Shown here one piece after another: positions 39,118 through 47,034 of a stretch of DNA of 47,034 nucleotides. The notes under the pieces are model-generated. The model saw only the letters and a list, made by a program, of their open reading frames with translations. It had not been told where the DNA came from and did not search any database. The translations under genes and the position numbers were made by a program. Positions within the stretch are counted from its first letter, which is position 1; every line of letters begins with the position of its first letter. This DNA comes from Pseudomonadota bacterium. GTDB lineage: Bacteria > Pseudomonadota > Gammaproteobacteria > Xanthomonadales > Marinicellaceae. The stretch is taken from NCBI GenBank assembly GCA_008501575.1, contig QQUO01000294.1, positions 1 to 47,034 on the forward strand, in the 5' to 3' direction.

Positions 39118-41970
39118 ATGACCACCCAATCCGAACAAACCCTCGAAAACAGCCTGATTAAACAACTCACCGAACTGGGTTACTCGCGTGTTCATGTCAG
39201 TAATGACAAGGAACTGGTAGCTAACTTTAAAATCCAGCTGGAGCGTTTTAACGATGTTTCGTTAAGTGACCATGAGTTTAAGCAAATCCTCAATAGCATC
39301 AATAAGGGCAGTGTGTTTAATCGGGCGGGGATTTTACGGGATCGGGTGACGTATATGGATGGTGCGGGTGAGACCCGGACGGTACAGTTATTGGATGTCT
39401 TTAATTTAGATAAGAATACCTTTCAGGTGACGCAGCAGGTAAGGATGGAGGGGCGTTATCAGAATAGATATGATGTGACGATTTTGATTAATGGCTTGCC
39501 CTTGGTGCAGATTGAATTAAAGCGTCGCGGTTTGGAGCTGAAAGAGGCGTTTAATCAGATTAACCGTTATGAAAAACATTCCTATTGGTCGGGGCATGGT
39601 TTATTTCAGTTTGTGCAGTTGTTTGTGATTAGTAATGGCGTGAATACCAAGTACTTCGCTAACAATGCCATTGCCTCTCGTTCCTTTAAGCAGACCTTTT
39701 ACTGGAGCACCGAGGACAATAAGCAGGTGACGGATTTAAGCGCGTTCGCTGCGGCTTTTTTGTATCCGGGTCATCTGGCGAAAATGATTGCGCAGTATAT
39801 TGTTTTAAATGAAACTGAGAAGATGCTGATGGTGCTCAGGCCTTATCAGTATTACGCCACCGAGGCGATTGTCGAGCGGGTGAAAACGTCAAGCGATTAC
39901 GGTTATATCTGGCACACCACCGGTTCCGGTAAAACCTTGACCTCGTTTAAAACCGCACAAATTCTCACGGCTTTACCGGCGGTGCATAAGGTGGTGTTTG
40001 TGGTGGACCGCAAAGACCTCGATTATCAGACCAGTAAGGAATTTAATAAATTCGCCAAAGGCAGTATTGATGCCACGGAGAACACCGATGCGCTGGTGGA
40101 TCAGTTAACCGATGATACCGGCTTAGTGGTGACCACCATTCAAAAGCTCAATAATGCCATCAGTAAACAAAAATACCTGCAGAAGCTGGCGCATTTACAG
40201 GATAAAAAAGTAGTGTTTATTTTTGATGAATGTCACCGCAGTCAATTCGGTGATACCCATGGTCGGATTAAGGAGTTCTTTCAGGCCTGTCAGATGTTCG
40301 GTTTCACCGGCACGCCGATCTTTGTTGAAAATGCCATTAAGAATGACCTGGGTAAACGCACCACCGCCATGTTATTCGGCGACTGCCTGCATAAATATGT
40401 GATTACCGATGCCATCCGTGATGGCAATGTCTTAAAGTTCTCCATTGAGTACATTAATACCTTTAAACAAAAAAGTACCATTGATGACATTAAAGTCGAA
40501 GACATCAATGAGGACGAGGTCTTTAATGCCCCGGAACGCCTGAACTTAGTCACCGATTACATCATTCAGAACCACGCCAGGAAAACCCATAATAAGTCCT
40601 TCACGGCGATATTCTGCGTCTCAAGCATTGAAACCCTGATTCAGTATTATCAGCTGTTCCTCGATAAGAAAGCCCAAGGTGAGCATAATTTAAAGCTGGC
40701 CACCATTTTTTCCTACCAGGCCAATGAAGAAGATCAGGACGCCCAAGGTTTAGGCGCCACCGATGTTGACTATCAGATGTTACAAGCGGCCGAGAAGGGC
40801 GGGGCTTATTCAAGCCACAGCCGTGATCACCTGGAACATTTTATCGGCGAATACAACCAACAATTCGGCAGTAATTACACCACCAAAGATTCCAAATCCT
40901 TTTATAATTACTACACCGATATCGCCAAGCGGGTTAAAGCCAAACAAATCGATATTCTACTGGTGGTGAATATGTTCCTCACCGGTTTCGACAGTAAGCC
41001 CCTAAATACTTTGTACGTGGATAAAAACCTGAAATTCCACGGTCTGATTCAAGCCTTTTCCAGAACCAACCGAATTTACAATGAGCTGAAATCACAGGGC
41101 AATATTGTCTGTTTCCGTAACCTCAAAGACGCCACCGATGATGCCATCCGCTTATTCTCCAGCCTGGATAATAAAGATGACATCATTATTCCGCCCTATG
41201 AAGATTATCTGGAGAAATTCGGCCTCGCCTATGCGCTGTTATTGAGCTTAGCGCCGACGGTGGATAGTGTTAATGACCTACAAACGGAAGAAGATGAGTT
41301 CGCCTTCGTGAAAGCCTTTCGGGAGCTAATGCGCATTAAAAACGTCCTCACCAGCTTCACTGATTTTAGTTTCGATGACTTGGACATGGATGCCCAGGAA
41401 TTTGAAGATTACAAAAGCAAATACCTGGATTTATACGATAAAGTCCACCGCCACACTGAAAAAGAAAAAGTCTCAATTCTCGATGACCTTGACTTCGAAC
41501 TGGAACTGATTCACCGCGATGAAATTAACGTGGTCTATATCGTTAATTTACTGAAAGGCCTGAAAGATGTGCCGGAAGCGGAACAGAAAAAACAAAAAGA
41601 CCAGATTATCAACGCCATGATGAGCGAAGTCGAACTGCGCAGTAAACGCGAACTGATTGAAAAATTCATCAATAAACACCTGCCACTGATTGCCGACGCC
41701 GAATCAGTCCCCGACGCCTTTGACGCCTTCTGGGAAGCCGAAAAACAACGCGCCATCAAACTATTCTCAGAAACCGAACAACTCGACCCCGAGAAACTCG
41801 AATCCGTCATCGGCGACTTTCTTTACACCAAACGCGAACCCATGCGCGAAGACGTCATCAGCATGATGAAAACCCGCCCCAAACTCAAAGAACGCGCCAC
41901 CACCGCCGAACGCCTCATCCAAAAAGTCACCCATTACGTGGATACTTTTGTCAGTGGGATGGGTGGGTGA
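39118..41970 (+). CDS. hsdR: type I restriction endonuclease/translocase subunit
   Basis: 950 residues. N-terminal nuclease with the D...E-x-K core (PLVQIELKRRGLELKEAFNQ, ~residue 131), then superfamily 2 motor motifs: Walker A TTGSGKTLTSF (~267), DEAD-like FDECHRSQFG (~369), GFTGTPIF (motif III), and QAFSRTNRIY (motif VI). It translocates and cuts unmodified DNA. Start at ATG 39118 right after the preceding stop. Normal length and composition, like hsdM and unlike the AT-rich insert between them. Confidence 0.94.
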   Translation: MTTQSEQTLENSLIKQLTELGYSRVHVSNDKELVANFKIQLERFNDVSLSDHEFKQILNSINKGSVFNRAGILRDRVTYMDGAGETRTVQLLDVFNLDKNTFQVTQQVRMEGRYQNRYDVTILINGLPLVQIELKRRGLELKEAFNQINRYEKHSYWSGHGLFQFVQLFVISNGVNTKYFANNAIASRSFKQTFYWSTEDNKQVTDLSAFAAAFLYPGHLAKMIAQYIVLNETEKMLMVLRPYQYYATEAIVERVKTSSDYGYIWHTTGSGKTLTSFKTAQILTALPAVHKVVFVVDRKDLDYQTSKEFNKFAKGSIDATENTDALVDQLTDDTGLVVTTIQKLNNAISKQKYLQKLAHLQDKKVVFIFDECHRSQFGDTHGRIKEFFQACQMFGFTGTPIFVENAIKNDLGKRTTAMLFGDCLHKYVITDAIRDGNVLKFSIEYINTFKQKSTIDDIKVEDINEDEVFNAPERLNLVTDYIIQNHARKTHNKSFTAIFCVSSIETLIQYYQLFLDKKAQGEHNLKLATIFSYQANEEDQDAQGLGATDVDYQMLQAAEKGGAYSSHSRDHLEHFIGEYNQQFGSNYTTKDSKSFYNYYTDIAKRVKAKQIDILLVVNMFLTGFDSKPLNTLYVDKNLKFHGLIQAFSRTNRIYNELKSQGNIVCFRNLKDATDDAIRLFSSLDNKDDIIIPPYEDYLEKFGLAYALLLSLAPTVDSVNDLQTEEDEFAFVKAFRELMRIKNVLTSFTDFSFDDLDMDAQEFEDYKSKYLDLYDKVHRHTEKEKVSILDDLDFELELIHRDEINVVYIVNLLKGLKDVPEAEQKKQKDQIINAMMSEVELRSKRELIEKFINKHLPLIADAESVPDAFDAFWEAEKQRAIKLFSETEQLDPEKLESVIGDFLYTKREPMREDVISMMKTRPKLKERATTAERLIQKVTHYVDTFVSGMGG

Positions 41971-41984
41971 TGTGCTTGTGAATG

Positions 41985-42062
41985 GTAGGATGGGCTCCGC
42001 CCATCAAATGATTACAGTGGTTTGCCAAAACTGGGCAGTTTGATGGGCTGAGCCCATCCTAC
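41985..42062. repeat. 78-bp palindromic (REP/MITE-like) element, copy 1
   Basis: Left arm GTAGGATGGGCTCCGCCCAT and right arm ATGGGCTGAGCCCATCCTAC are each small hairpins and are inverted copies of one another, separated by 34 bp. Differs at three positions from the copy at 42473-42550. Confidence 0.88.
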
Positions 42063-42094
42063 AAATTTCAATGTTTATGCATAAGGATTAATTT

Positions 42095-42436
42095 ATGATG
42101 GAAATTTTATTGCCAATTTTTTATTCAGTACTGTTTTTTATTCTTTTATTTGGTGTACCGATTCAGCATTTAGTTACTTTATTGAGGCGGGATAACCGCA
42201 TTAAAGAGACCTATGAAAAGCCGCAAAACTATTATCGTCTGGCGCATATTCACGTGGTTAATTTAATATTTATATGGACGGTTCTTTTCTTGGCCTGGCT
42301 TTATTTTAGGGATGCAGGCTCAGGATCTTTTAATGGCATAATGCTAGCGCCATTCCTGCTGATTTATATTATGTTATGCGTGTTGATAGAAAAGAAGATT
42401 AATAAGCTTCCGCGTATTCAAAAGCCCAACCATTGA
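42095..42436 (+). CDS. small three-span membrane protein
   Basis: 113 residues with three hydrophobic helices (LLPIFYSVLFFILLFGV; VVNLIFIWTVLFLAWLYF; IMLAPFLLIYIMLCVLI) and charged loops. AAGGA before ATG 42095. Flanked on both sides by the 78-bp palindromic elements. No family recognised. Confidence 0.75.
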   Translation: MMEILLPIFYSVLFFILLFGVPIQHLVTLLRRDNRIKETYEKPQNYYRLAHIHVVNLIFIWTVLFLAWLYFRDAGSGSFNGIMLAPFLLIYIMLCVLIEKKINKLPRIQKPNH

Positions 42437-42472
42437 ATTGCATAACTTTTTTGTTATGAGCCAATTAGCCAT

Positions 42473-42550
42473 GTAGGATGGGCTCCGCCCATCAAATGAT
42501 TACGGTGGTTTGCTAAAACTGGGCAGTTTGATGGGCAGAGCCCATCCTAC
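42473..42550. repeat. 78-bp palindromic (REP/MITE-like) element, copy 2
   Basis: Same orientation and length as copy 1 (41985-42062), three differences. Left arm GTAGGATGGGCTCCGCCCAT, right arm ATGGGCAGAGCCCATCCTAC. Confidence 0.88.
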
Positions 42551-42664
42551 GATTATTTGGTTACAATTCGTACGGCTTTCAGCTTTCATCAAAATTTTTA
42601 ATAAACATGTCTGTAGTTGGCTACAATAGATAATTGTCATTGGTTTAAATTAAGGAGCGCCACC

Positions 42665-43540
42665 TTGGAAAACAGTATTCTGACTGATGTCTTATTGCCG
42701 TTGTCGTTGTTTATTATTATGCTTGGCATGGGCATGTCTTTGGTAATCGATGATTTTAAAAACGTGGTGCTGTTTCCTAAAGCGGTGATTTTAGGTTTAG
42801 TGGGGCAGATTATTGTATTGCCGCTGATTGCTTTTACCTTAGTGAAATTATTTAATGCACCACCGATGATTGCTGTTGGAGTGATGTTGATTGCAGCCTG
42901 TCCGGGTGGCAGCACGTCGAATTTAATCAGTCATTTGGCCAAAGGCGATACCGCCTTGTCCATCAGTCTAACGGCCATCAGTAGTTTGATCACGGTGATC
43001 ACCATTCCATTTATCGTCGGCCTGAGCATGGTCTATTTTTTGGCGGCGGATCAAGCCATTCAATTGCCGGTCGGGAAGACCATCATTACCTTGATTGTTA
43101 TCACCTTGATACCGGTTAGTCTGGGTATGCTGGTGCGCAAAAAGTACCCAGGCTTTGCCATAAAGCAAGAAACAAAAGTGAATGTTTTTTCGGCCTTATT
43201 TTTGGCATTTTTGATAGCAGCTATTATATTTCAACAAACAGACGTGGTGAAGACCGGTATTGCAACCACCGGTTTGGTGGTCCTCAGTTTGAATGTATTC
43301 GCTATGATTTCCGGCTTTATTATCGCCAGAGTCTTTCAACTAAATGCCCGGCAAAGCACCACCATTAGTATTGAAATTGGCATTCAAAATGGTACGCTGG
43401 CGATTTTAGTCGCCACCACAATCCTGCACCAGCCGGCCATCGCCATTCCTGCGGCCATTTATTCGCTGATTATGTTTGTTAGTGGTGCTTTGCTGATAGT
43501 TTGGCGTAGGTATCAAACTAATTCATCAGCTAAAAGATGA
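42665..43540 (+). CDS. bile acid:sodium symporter family transporter
   Basis: 291 residues, about nine to ten transmembrane helices. GMGMSLVIDDFKNVVLFPKA, the crossover region ACPGGSTSNLISHLAKGD with its Pro-Gly-Gly and Asn, and LSISLTAISSLITVITIPFI are hallmark BASS-family segments. Imports organic anions with sodium; natural substrate unknown. I start at TTG 42665 because AAGGAG lies eight bases upstream; a longer frame from 42617 adds a non-membrane stretch with no ribosome site. Confidence 0.9.
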   Translation: MENSILTDVLLPLSLFIIMLGMGMSLVIDDFKNVVLFPKAVILGLVGQIIVLPLIAFTLVKLFNAPPMIAVGVMLIAACPGGSTSNLISHLAKGDTALSISLTAISSLITVITIPFIVGLSMVYFLAADQAIQLPVGKTIITLIVITLIPVSLGMLVRKKYPGFAIKQETKVNVFSALFLAFLIAAIIFQQTDVVKTGIATTGLVVLSLNVFAMISGFIIARVFQLNARQSTTISIEIGIQNGTLAILVATTILHQPAIAIPAAIYSLIMFVSGALLIVWRRYQTNSSAKR

Positions 43541-43746
43541 CTGACCCAGATCTGACATAATTACAAAAAAATAGCCATCAACTAAAGTTCAAAGCCAAAT
43601 CTATCCAGTCAAATATTACTTAAGAATTGTTATGTAATCAGATGAGTTATTATCTTAAAAAAAGTCAATTATTTTGAAATCTATTGAGATAATTTGCTTA
43701 ATTAAAACACCTTTATTTTATAGATATGAAAATATTGGTGGTAGTT

Positions 43747-44622
43747 ATGAGTAATAAAATCATCGATTATAAAACCGAATTTGGTCGGTTTAAGCAAATG
43801 AATCGTTATTATCCTGAAATAATGCCCATTATCAGCGAAGGTGATTCTTGGTTTTCCTACCCTTTAACGGGAGCTAATTTGATGGATCAATTAGTCTTTA
43901 AATTTGAGGGCTGCATTAATTATCTCAGGTTAGAGAGTAGTGGTCATGAAGCGCAGCAAATATTCAAAAGCACAAGTTCTGGCCAATTAAAAGATCTCAT
44001 TAAACACATTGCTTTTTTTAAAGTGCCTATTGTTTTGCTTTCGGCAGGCGGGAATGATGTTGTCGGCAAGTCTAAAATAGATTTATATGAAATGGCTAAC
44101 CATGACAGGGATGTAGCCACATTAATTAATAGTGCAGGCCTACAGGCTGAACTGTTAGCTGTTAAAGATAGTTTTGAGAGAGCGATATTAGGTTTAATAG
44201 CTGCTAACCCAGATATAAGAATTATTACTCATTCATACGATTACCCCATAGTCAGCGGTAACGCAGCGCCAATTACGATTAATTCTTTAGGACTTATTGC
44301 ACCTGTTGTAAATGTTTTTAAACAAGTTGGGCCATGGATTTTTCCTATACTTAAAGAGAAAGGTTTAACCAACCAAGATGCACAACAAATGTTTGCTGAA
44401 CAATTGATTAATCAATTTCATGACTTTATTTTGTTGCCTTTGAAAAACCAGTACACAGATAATTTCGATTTTGTCGACTTAAGAGGCTCTTTAAATCAAA
44501 TTAATTACAACTGGAATGATGAAATTCATCCAAGTGCGGCAGGTTTTGAAATTCTAGCAAATAAATTTTGGCAGAAATTACGTCCTGAAATAATAAACGC
44601 TTACCGTAAGTGGCAGTCATAA
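43747..44622 (+). CDS. SGNH/GDSL-type hydrolase
   Basis: 291 residues. Block I ISEGDSWFSY holds nucleophile Ser34, block III AGGNDV the oxyanion Asn, and block V NDEIHPSAAG the Asp and His (about 258 and 261). An esterase or lipase acting on an unknown acyl substrate. No signal peptide. ATG 43747 has GGTGG upstream; an in-frame ATG at 43726 would add seven residues. First of three closely spaced genes (lipase-like and secreted protein follow), 24 bp before the next. Confidence 0.85.
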   Translation: MSNKIIDYKTEFGRFKQMNRYYPEIMPIISEGDSWFSYPLTGANLMDQLVFKFEGCINYLRLESSGHEAQQIFKSTSSGQLKDLIKHIAFFKVPIVLLSAGGNDVVGKSKIDLYEMANHDRDVATLINSAGLQAELLAVKDSFERAILGLIAANPDIRIITHSYDYPIVSGNAAPITINSLGLIAPVVNVFKQVGPWIFPILKEKGLTNQDAQQMFAEQLINQFHDFILLPLKNQYTDNFDFVDLRGSLNQINYNWNDEIHPSAAGFEILANKFWQKLRPEIINAYRKWQS

Positions 44623-44646
44623 ATATAACCAACATTAAGAGGATAT

Positions 44647-46065
44647 ATGTTTGATTTAATAATAGGTTTTTTTAATACATTAAACAGTCAGAATTTTTAC
44701 CAGAAGGGGATTATTCCTTACTTTGAATATTTTGCCAGTTTATATTTATTTATTTTTTTATTCGCTTTGTTTCTTCAGGGATTTTATAAACTGATTATCT
44801 TGTTTTGTTCTCATGATATTCCTAATTTGAGGCATGCCGATGAAATCAAAGATAAAGTAACTATATTGATACATGGAACATGCGCCAAAAATGCACCATG
44901 GATTAGATCTAATTCATATATGTCAAAATTCATAAGTGACTATCACGAGCACAAGAATGAGGTGCACGCTTTTAATTGGACTGGTATCAATTCATTTACA
45001 GCAAGGTTAACAGCCTCAAAAAAATTATGTAATCTGTTAAAAGTTATAAAAATGAAAAATCCTAATTGTCAGATTACCTTGGTAGGACATAGTCATGGGG
45101 GGTCAATCGCATTACATGCAGCCAATTCTATTTATTCTGATTTTGATGACATCAAAGTGGTTTGTTTAGGGGCTCCGGTTTTAACGCGGGTTAATCAACC
45201 GGGGCTTTTTGAAAGAATTGCTGATTTAATTCTTGCCAGCATATTATTGCTGCTACCTATCAGTTATTTTTTTTCATCCTATTGCAATAGTGTGAGCCCT
45301 GAAAACTTTTATGGGTATTTTTGTCAATTTAGTTTACCGTTGAAAAGTGGCTATCAGTTTAATATTTTCACTTTTATATTTGTGGTTGTTGCGTTGGTGG
45401 TTATCAGAACAAGAATTAGTAATAAATTTGATCTTGCTGTTGGTGAAATTAAACTTGAGAAAAAAAATATCTTACAGATGAGAACTGTTGGCGATGAGGC
45501 TTCTGTAGGGATTAACACCATGTATGGTTTGAACAGGTTCAGCCAGTTGTTAACGATATTTCCAGTCAGGTTCTTTACAAATTTGAGCGCCAATGTTTCA
45601 AAGGAGTATCAGAAGTTGATGAAGAACATAGTGATGATGCTCTTTCTAATGGTGCTTATTGCTTTCTCGTTCCTGTATTTTCTTGATATCCAGTTAATCA
45701 ATGAAACAGTAGTTAAAACCATACTGTTACTTTCATTTTCTTCATTGATTTCATTGGCACTCGTATTGCTTGTGTTTTCACTAAAATCATTTAGATTTGT
45801 GGCTTGGGGTGTGCTTTCAATTACTGTCAGGCTTGTGTTTTTCCCATTCATAATTTTATTGCATGCGATAACAGGGTTAATTTGTGGCCCAGAAACAGCC
45901 TTAATTGGCAGTTGGGTTCATTTTTCTGCTGAGAGCGTACCAGTAGGTGAATGGCAATTAAATGTATTTGAGCCTGAATTAAAGGATCGGTATGTATTAA
46001 GACACTCTGACTTATATTTAAGACCTCGCATTATTAATAAAATTAACCAGTTTATATGGAGTTAA
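44647..46065 (+). CDS. membrane-bound lipase-like alpha/beta hydrolase
   Basis: 472 residues. One N-terminal transmembrane helix (LYLFIFLFALFLQGFYKLII), then a soluble hydrolase part: oxyanion motif VTILIHGTC and nucleophile elbow VGHSHGGS (Ser149). At least four more helices follow (about residues 195-215, 238-256, 325-345, 355-380). The C-terminal region WVHFSAESVPVGEW is polar. AGAGGA before ATG. Acts at the inner membrane; pairs with the SGNH enzyme upstream. Asp/His of the triad cannot be placed with certainty. Confidence 0.72.
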   Translation: MFDLIIGFFNTLNSQNFYQKGIIPYFEYFASLYLFIFLFALFLQGFYKLIILFCSHDIPNLRHADEIKDKVTILIHGTCAKNAPWIRSNSYMSKFISDYHEHKNEVHAFNWTGINSFTARLTASKKLCNLLKVIKMKNPNCQITLVGHSHGGSIALHAANSIYSDFDDIKVVCLGAPVLTRVNQPGLFERIADLILASILLLLPISYFFSSYCNSVSPENFYGYFCQFSLPLKSGYQFNIFTFIFVVVALVVIRTRISNKFDLAVGEIKLEKKNILQMRTVGDEASVGINTMYGLNRFSQLLTIFPVRFFTNLSANVSKEYQKLMKNIVMMLFLMVLIAFSFLYFLDIQLINETVVKTILLLSFSSLISLALVLLVFSLKSFRFVAWGVLSITVRLVFFPFIILLHAITGLICGPETALIGSWVHFSAESVPVGEWQLNVFEPELKDRYVLRHSDLYLRPRIINKINQFIWS

Positions 46066-46068
46066 CTT

Positions 46069-46656
46069 ATGAAATTCCTAATCAGTATTGTTCTTATCAT
46101 CCTCACGAAACTGGTTCATTCAAACTGTATTGAAATCGTGACTTTTGATGATGTGAGTGAAGCTAGGAGTCAATATATAATCAGGCAGATTTCTCTGGAT
46201 GGGGAGTCAACAGCTGTTAATAAAGCCTACAACACAGAAGTTGATTCATATCATAAGTGTAAAAATGAGAAATGGCGATCAACTTCTGATGCCCAATCTT
46301 ACATGAATCAACTGCAATACTGGAACAGAAAGATTGATAAAATTGATACTGCTCTGCAAGACATTAGACTTAAGTTAATCAATGCTTTTAAGCACACTGA
46401 AGAACAAAGAAAACCCATGCAAAGGTTAAAAAAAGCAAATCAGTGGTATGTGATGGCTTACTGTGATTATGAAGTTAACGGGAAACAATTCCTCGATAAT
46501 AAAAACAAAAGGAATGATCTGGTTGAGGAAATCACCAATATATATCGTGAGTTTTCTAAAGGTTGTTATGGAAAGGTTGATAAAGATGGATTAATGAAAA
46601 TGTTTTCTGTAGCAGGTCAGCTATTTGGTGATTGGATGAACTCAGTTTTTGAATAA
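46069..46656 (+). CDS. secreted coiled-coil hypothetical protein
   Basis: 195 residues with a signal peptide (MKFLISIVLIILTKLVHSN, cut probably after HSN) and a mature part that is mostly charged helix (QLQYWNRKIDKIDTALQDIR). Four Cys remain after cleavage. GGAG eight bases before ATG 46069, three bases after the lipase stop. No family recognised; likely works with the two hydrolases in the envelope. Confidence 0.68.
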   Translation: MKFLISIVLIILTKLVHSNCIEIVTFDDVSEARSQYIIRQISLDGESTAVNKAYNTEVDSYHKCKNEKWRSTSDAQSYMNQLQYWNRKIDKIDTALQDIRLKLINAFKHTEEQRKPMQRLKKANQWYVMAYCDYEVNGKQFLDNKNKRNDLVEEITNIYREFSKGCYGKVDKDGLMKMFSVAGQLFGDWMNSVFE

Positions 46657-47034
46657 CAGTTATTTATTGATATCAAAATAACTTTGAATCTAATGTTATT
46701 GATTTAGTCAGGCTGGAGGAGTTGAAGATTGTTTGATAATAATATTACAATAATACAGGACGGCTGAGCTGTACCCGATAACACAAACAACCATATAGGG
46801 GGACATAATATTCCAAGAGGTGTACTATAAACAACATTAGTCAATATAAATTAAACCAGCAGGTTTTTGCTTAAATTAACTGCTGGTTTGTTGCTAATGG
46901 GTTTATGAAGGCTGCCGCTTCATAACCAGTATAATCTGTATAATTAATAGAATAATCAAGATGATTAATAGTGTAATAATGATGTGACAACAATCATTAT
47001 TACTGTTGAGATGCTTATCATCACTATCTAAAAT
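46657..47034. other. AT-rich non-coding right end
   Basis: No credible gene. AAACCAGCAG (46853-46862) pairs with CTGCTGGTTT (46880-46889): a 10-bp hairpin without a proper U tract, possibly a bidirectional terminator. TGAAG-GCTGCCG-CTTCA follows at about 46905-46921. Confidence 0.5.

Overview
The window joins two different stretches of a bacterial chromosome, probably from a gammaproteobacterium. It has lambda-like prophage logic, a tmRNA-type attachment site, REP-like palindromes and Shine-Dalgarno-led operons; the species cannot be named from sequence alone. Positions 1 to about 29,683 are most of a long-tailed (siphovirus, HK97/lambda-like) prophage. Its left end, with the expected integrase, lies outside the window. 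Positions from about 29,684 to the right end are host DNA: a repeat-rich junction, a type I restriction-modification island that carries extra defence-like genes, and a short run of transporter and envelope genes.

Prophage, left to right. On the minus strand are an ERF-type single-strand annealing protein (cut by the window edge) and small partner genes, driven by a promoter that overlaps a perfect palindromic operator (1475-1493). Next are a plus-strand DnaQ-like exonuclease with a BRCT domain, a LexA/CI-type repressor on the minus strand, and a divergent Cro/YdaS-like gene whose promoter sits so close to the ATG that the mRNA should be leaderless. A small membrane protein, a C4-like structured RNA region with an Ash-like reading frame, and replication genes of the O and P type follow. 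The middle holds a cytosine methyltransferase with a second 318-codon gene wholly embedded in another frame, NinB- and Ref-like recombination genes, and a late-regulator candidate. A promoter followed by a terminator (9855-9975) looks like a lambda pR'/tR' late switch. Then come HNH nuclease, a possible cos site, both terminase subunits, portal, S78 protease, HK97 capsid and head-tail joining genes. Three sugar or methyl-transfer cargo genes interrupt the joining genes. The tail genes include a clear -1 frameshift (A AAA AAC at 20520-20526) joining the G and T assembly chaperones, a 1505-residue tape measure protein and two tail-tip proteins. The lysis cassette has small membrane proteins, a lysozyme, a holin and nested Rz/Rz1-type spanins. 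The prophage ends at the 3' end of a tmRNA gene (29656-29683), next to two copies of a likely integrase arm site.

Junction (29,684-30,480). No confident gene is present. A long inverted repeat contains the tmRNA terminator. It is followed by two 184-bp tandem units made of small hairpins. The stems differ between copies by compensating changes, which suggests selection on structure.

Defence island (30,482-41,970). A truncated antitoxin-like peptide and a KilA-N protein precede hsdM. The hsdS gene is split by one in-frame TAA between its two target-recognition halves. Between hsdS and hsdR lie two inserts. The first is an AT-rich pair with a 4-bp overlap: a NACHT-type STAND NTPase with pentapeptide-like repeats, and a RelA/SpoT-type nucleotide pyrophosphokinase that keeps its main catalytic residues. 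The second is a DUF3800 protein with a 58-residue partner. The NTPase-synthetase pair is the best candidate for an undescribed system: a sensor ATPase that releases an alarmone-type synthetase when phage is detected.

Right end (41,971-47,034). Two near-identical 78-bp palindromic elements flank a small membrane protein gene. After them come a bile-acid:sodium-symporter-family transporter and a three-gene cluster: an SGNH hydrolase, a membrane-bound lipase-like hydrolase and a secreted coiled-coil protein. The final 380 bp look non-coding.
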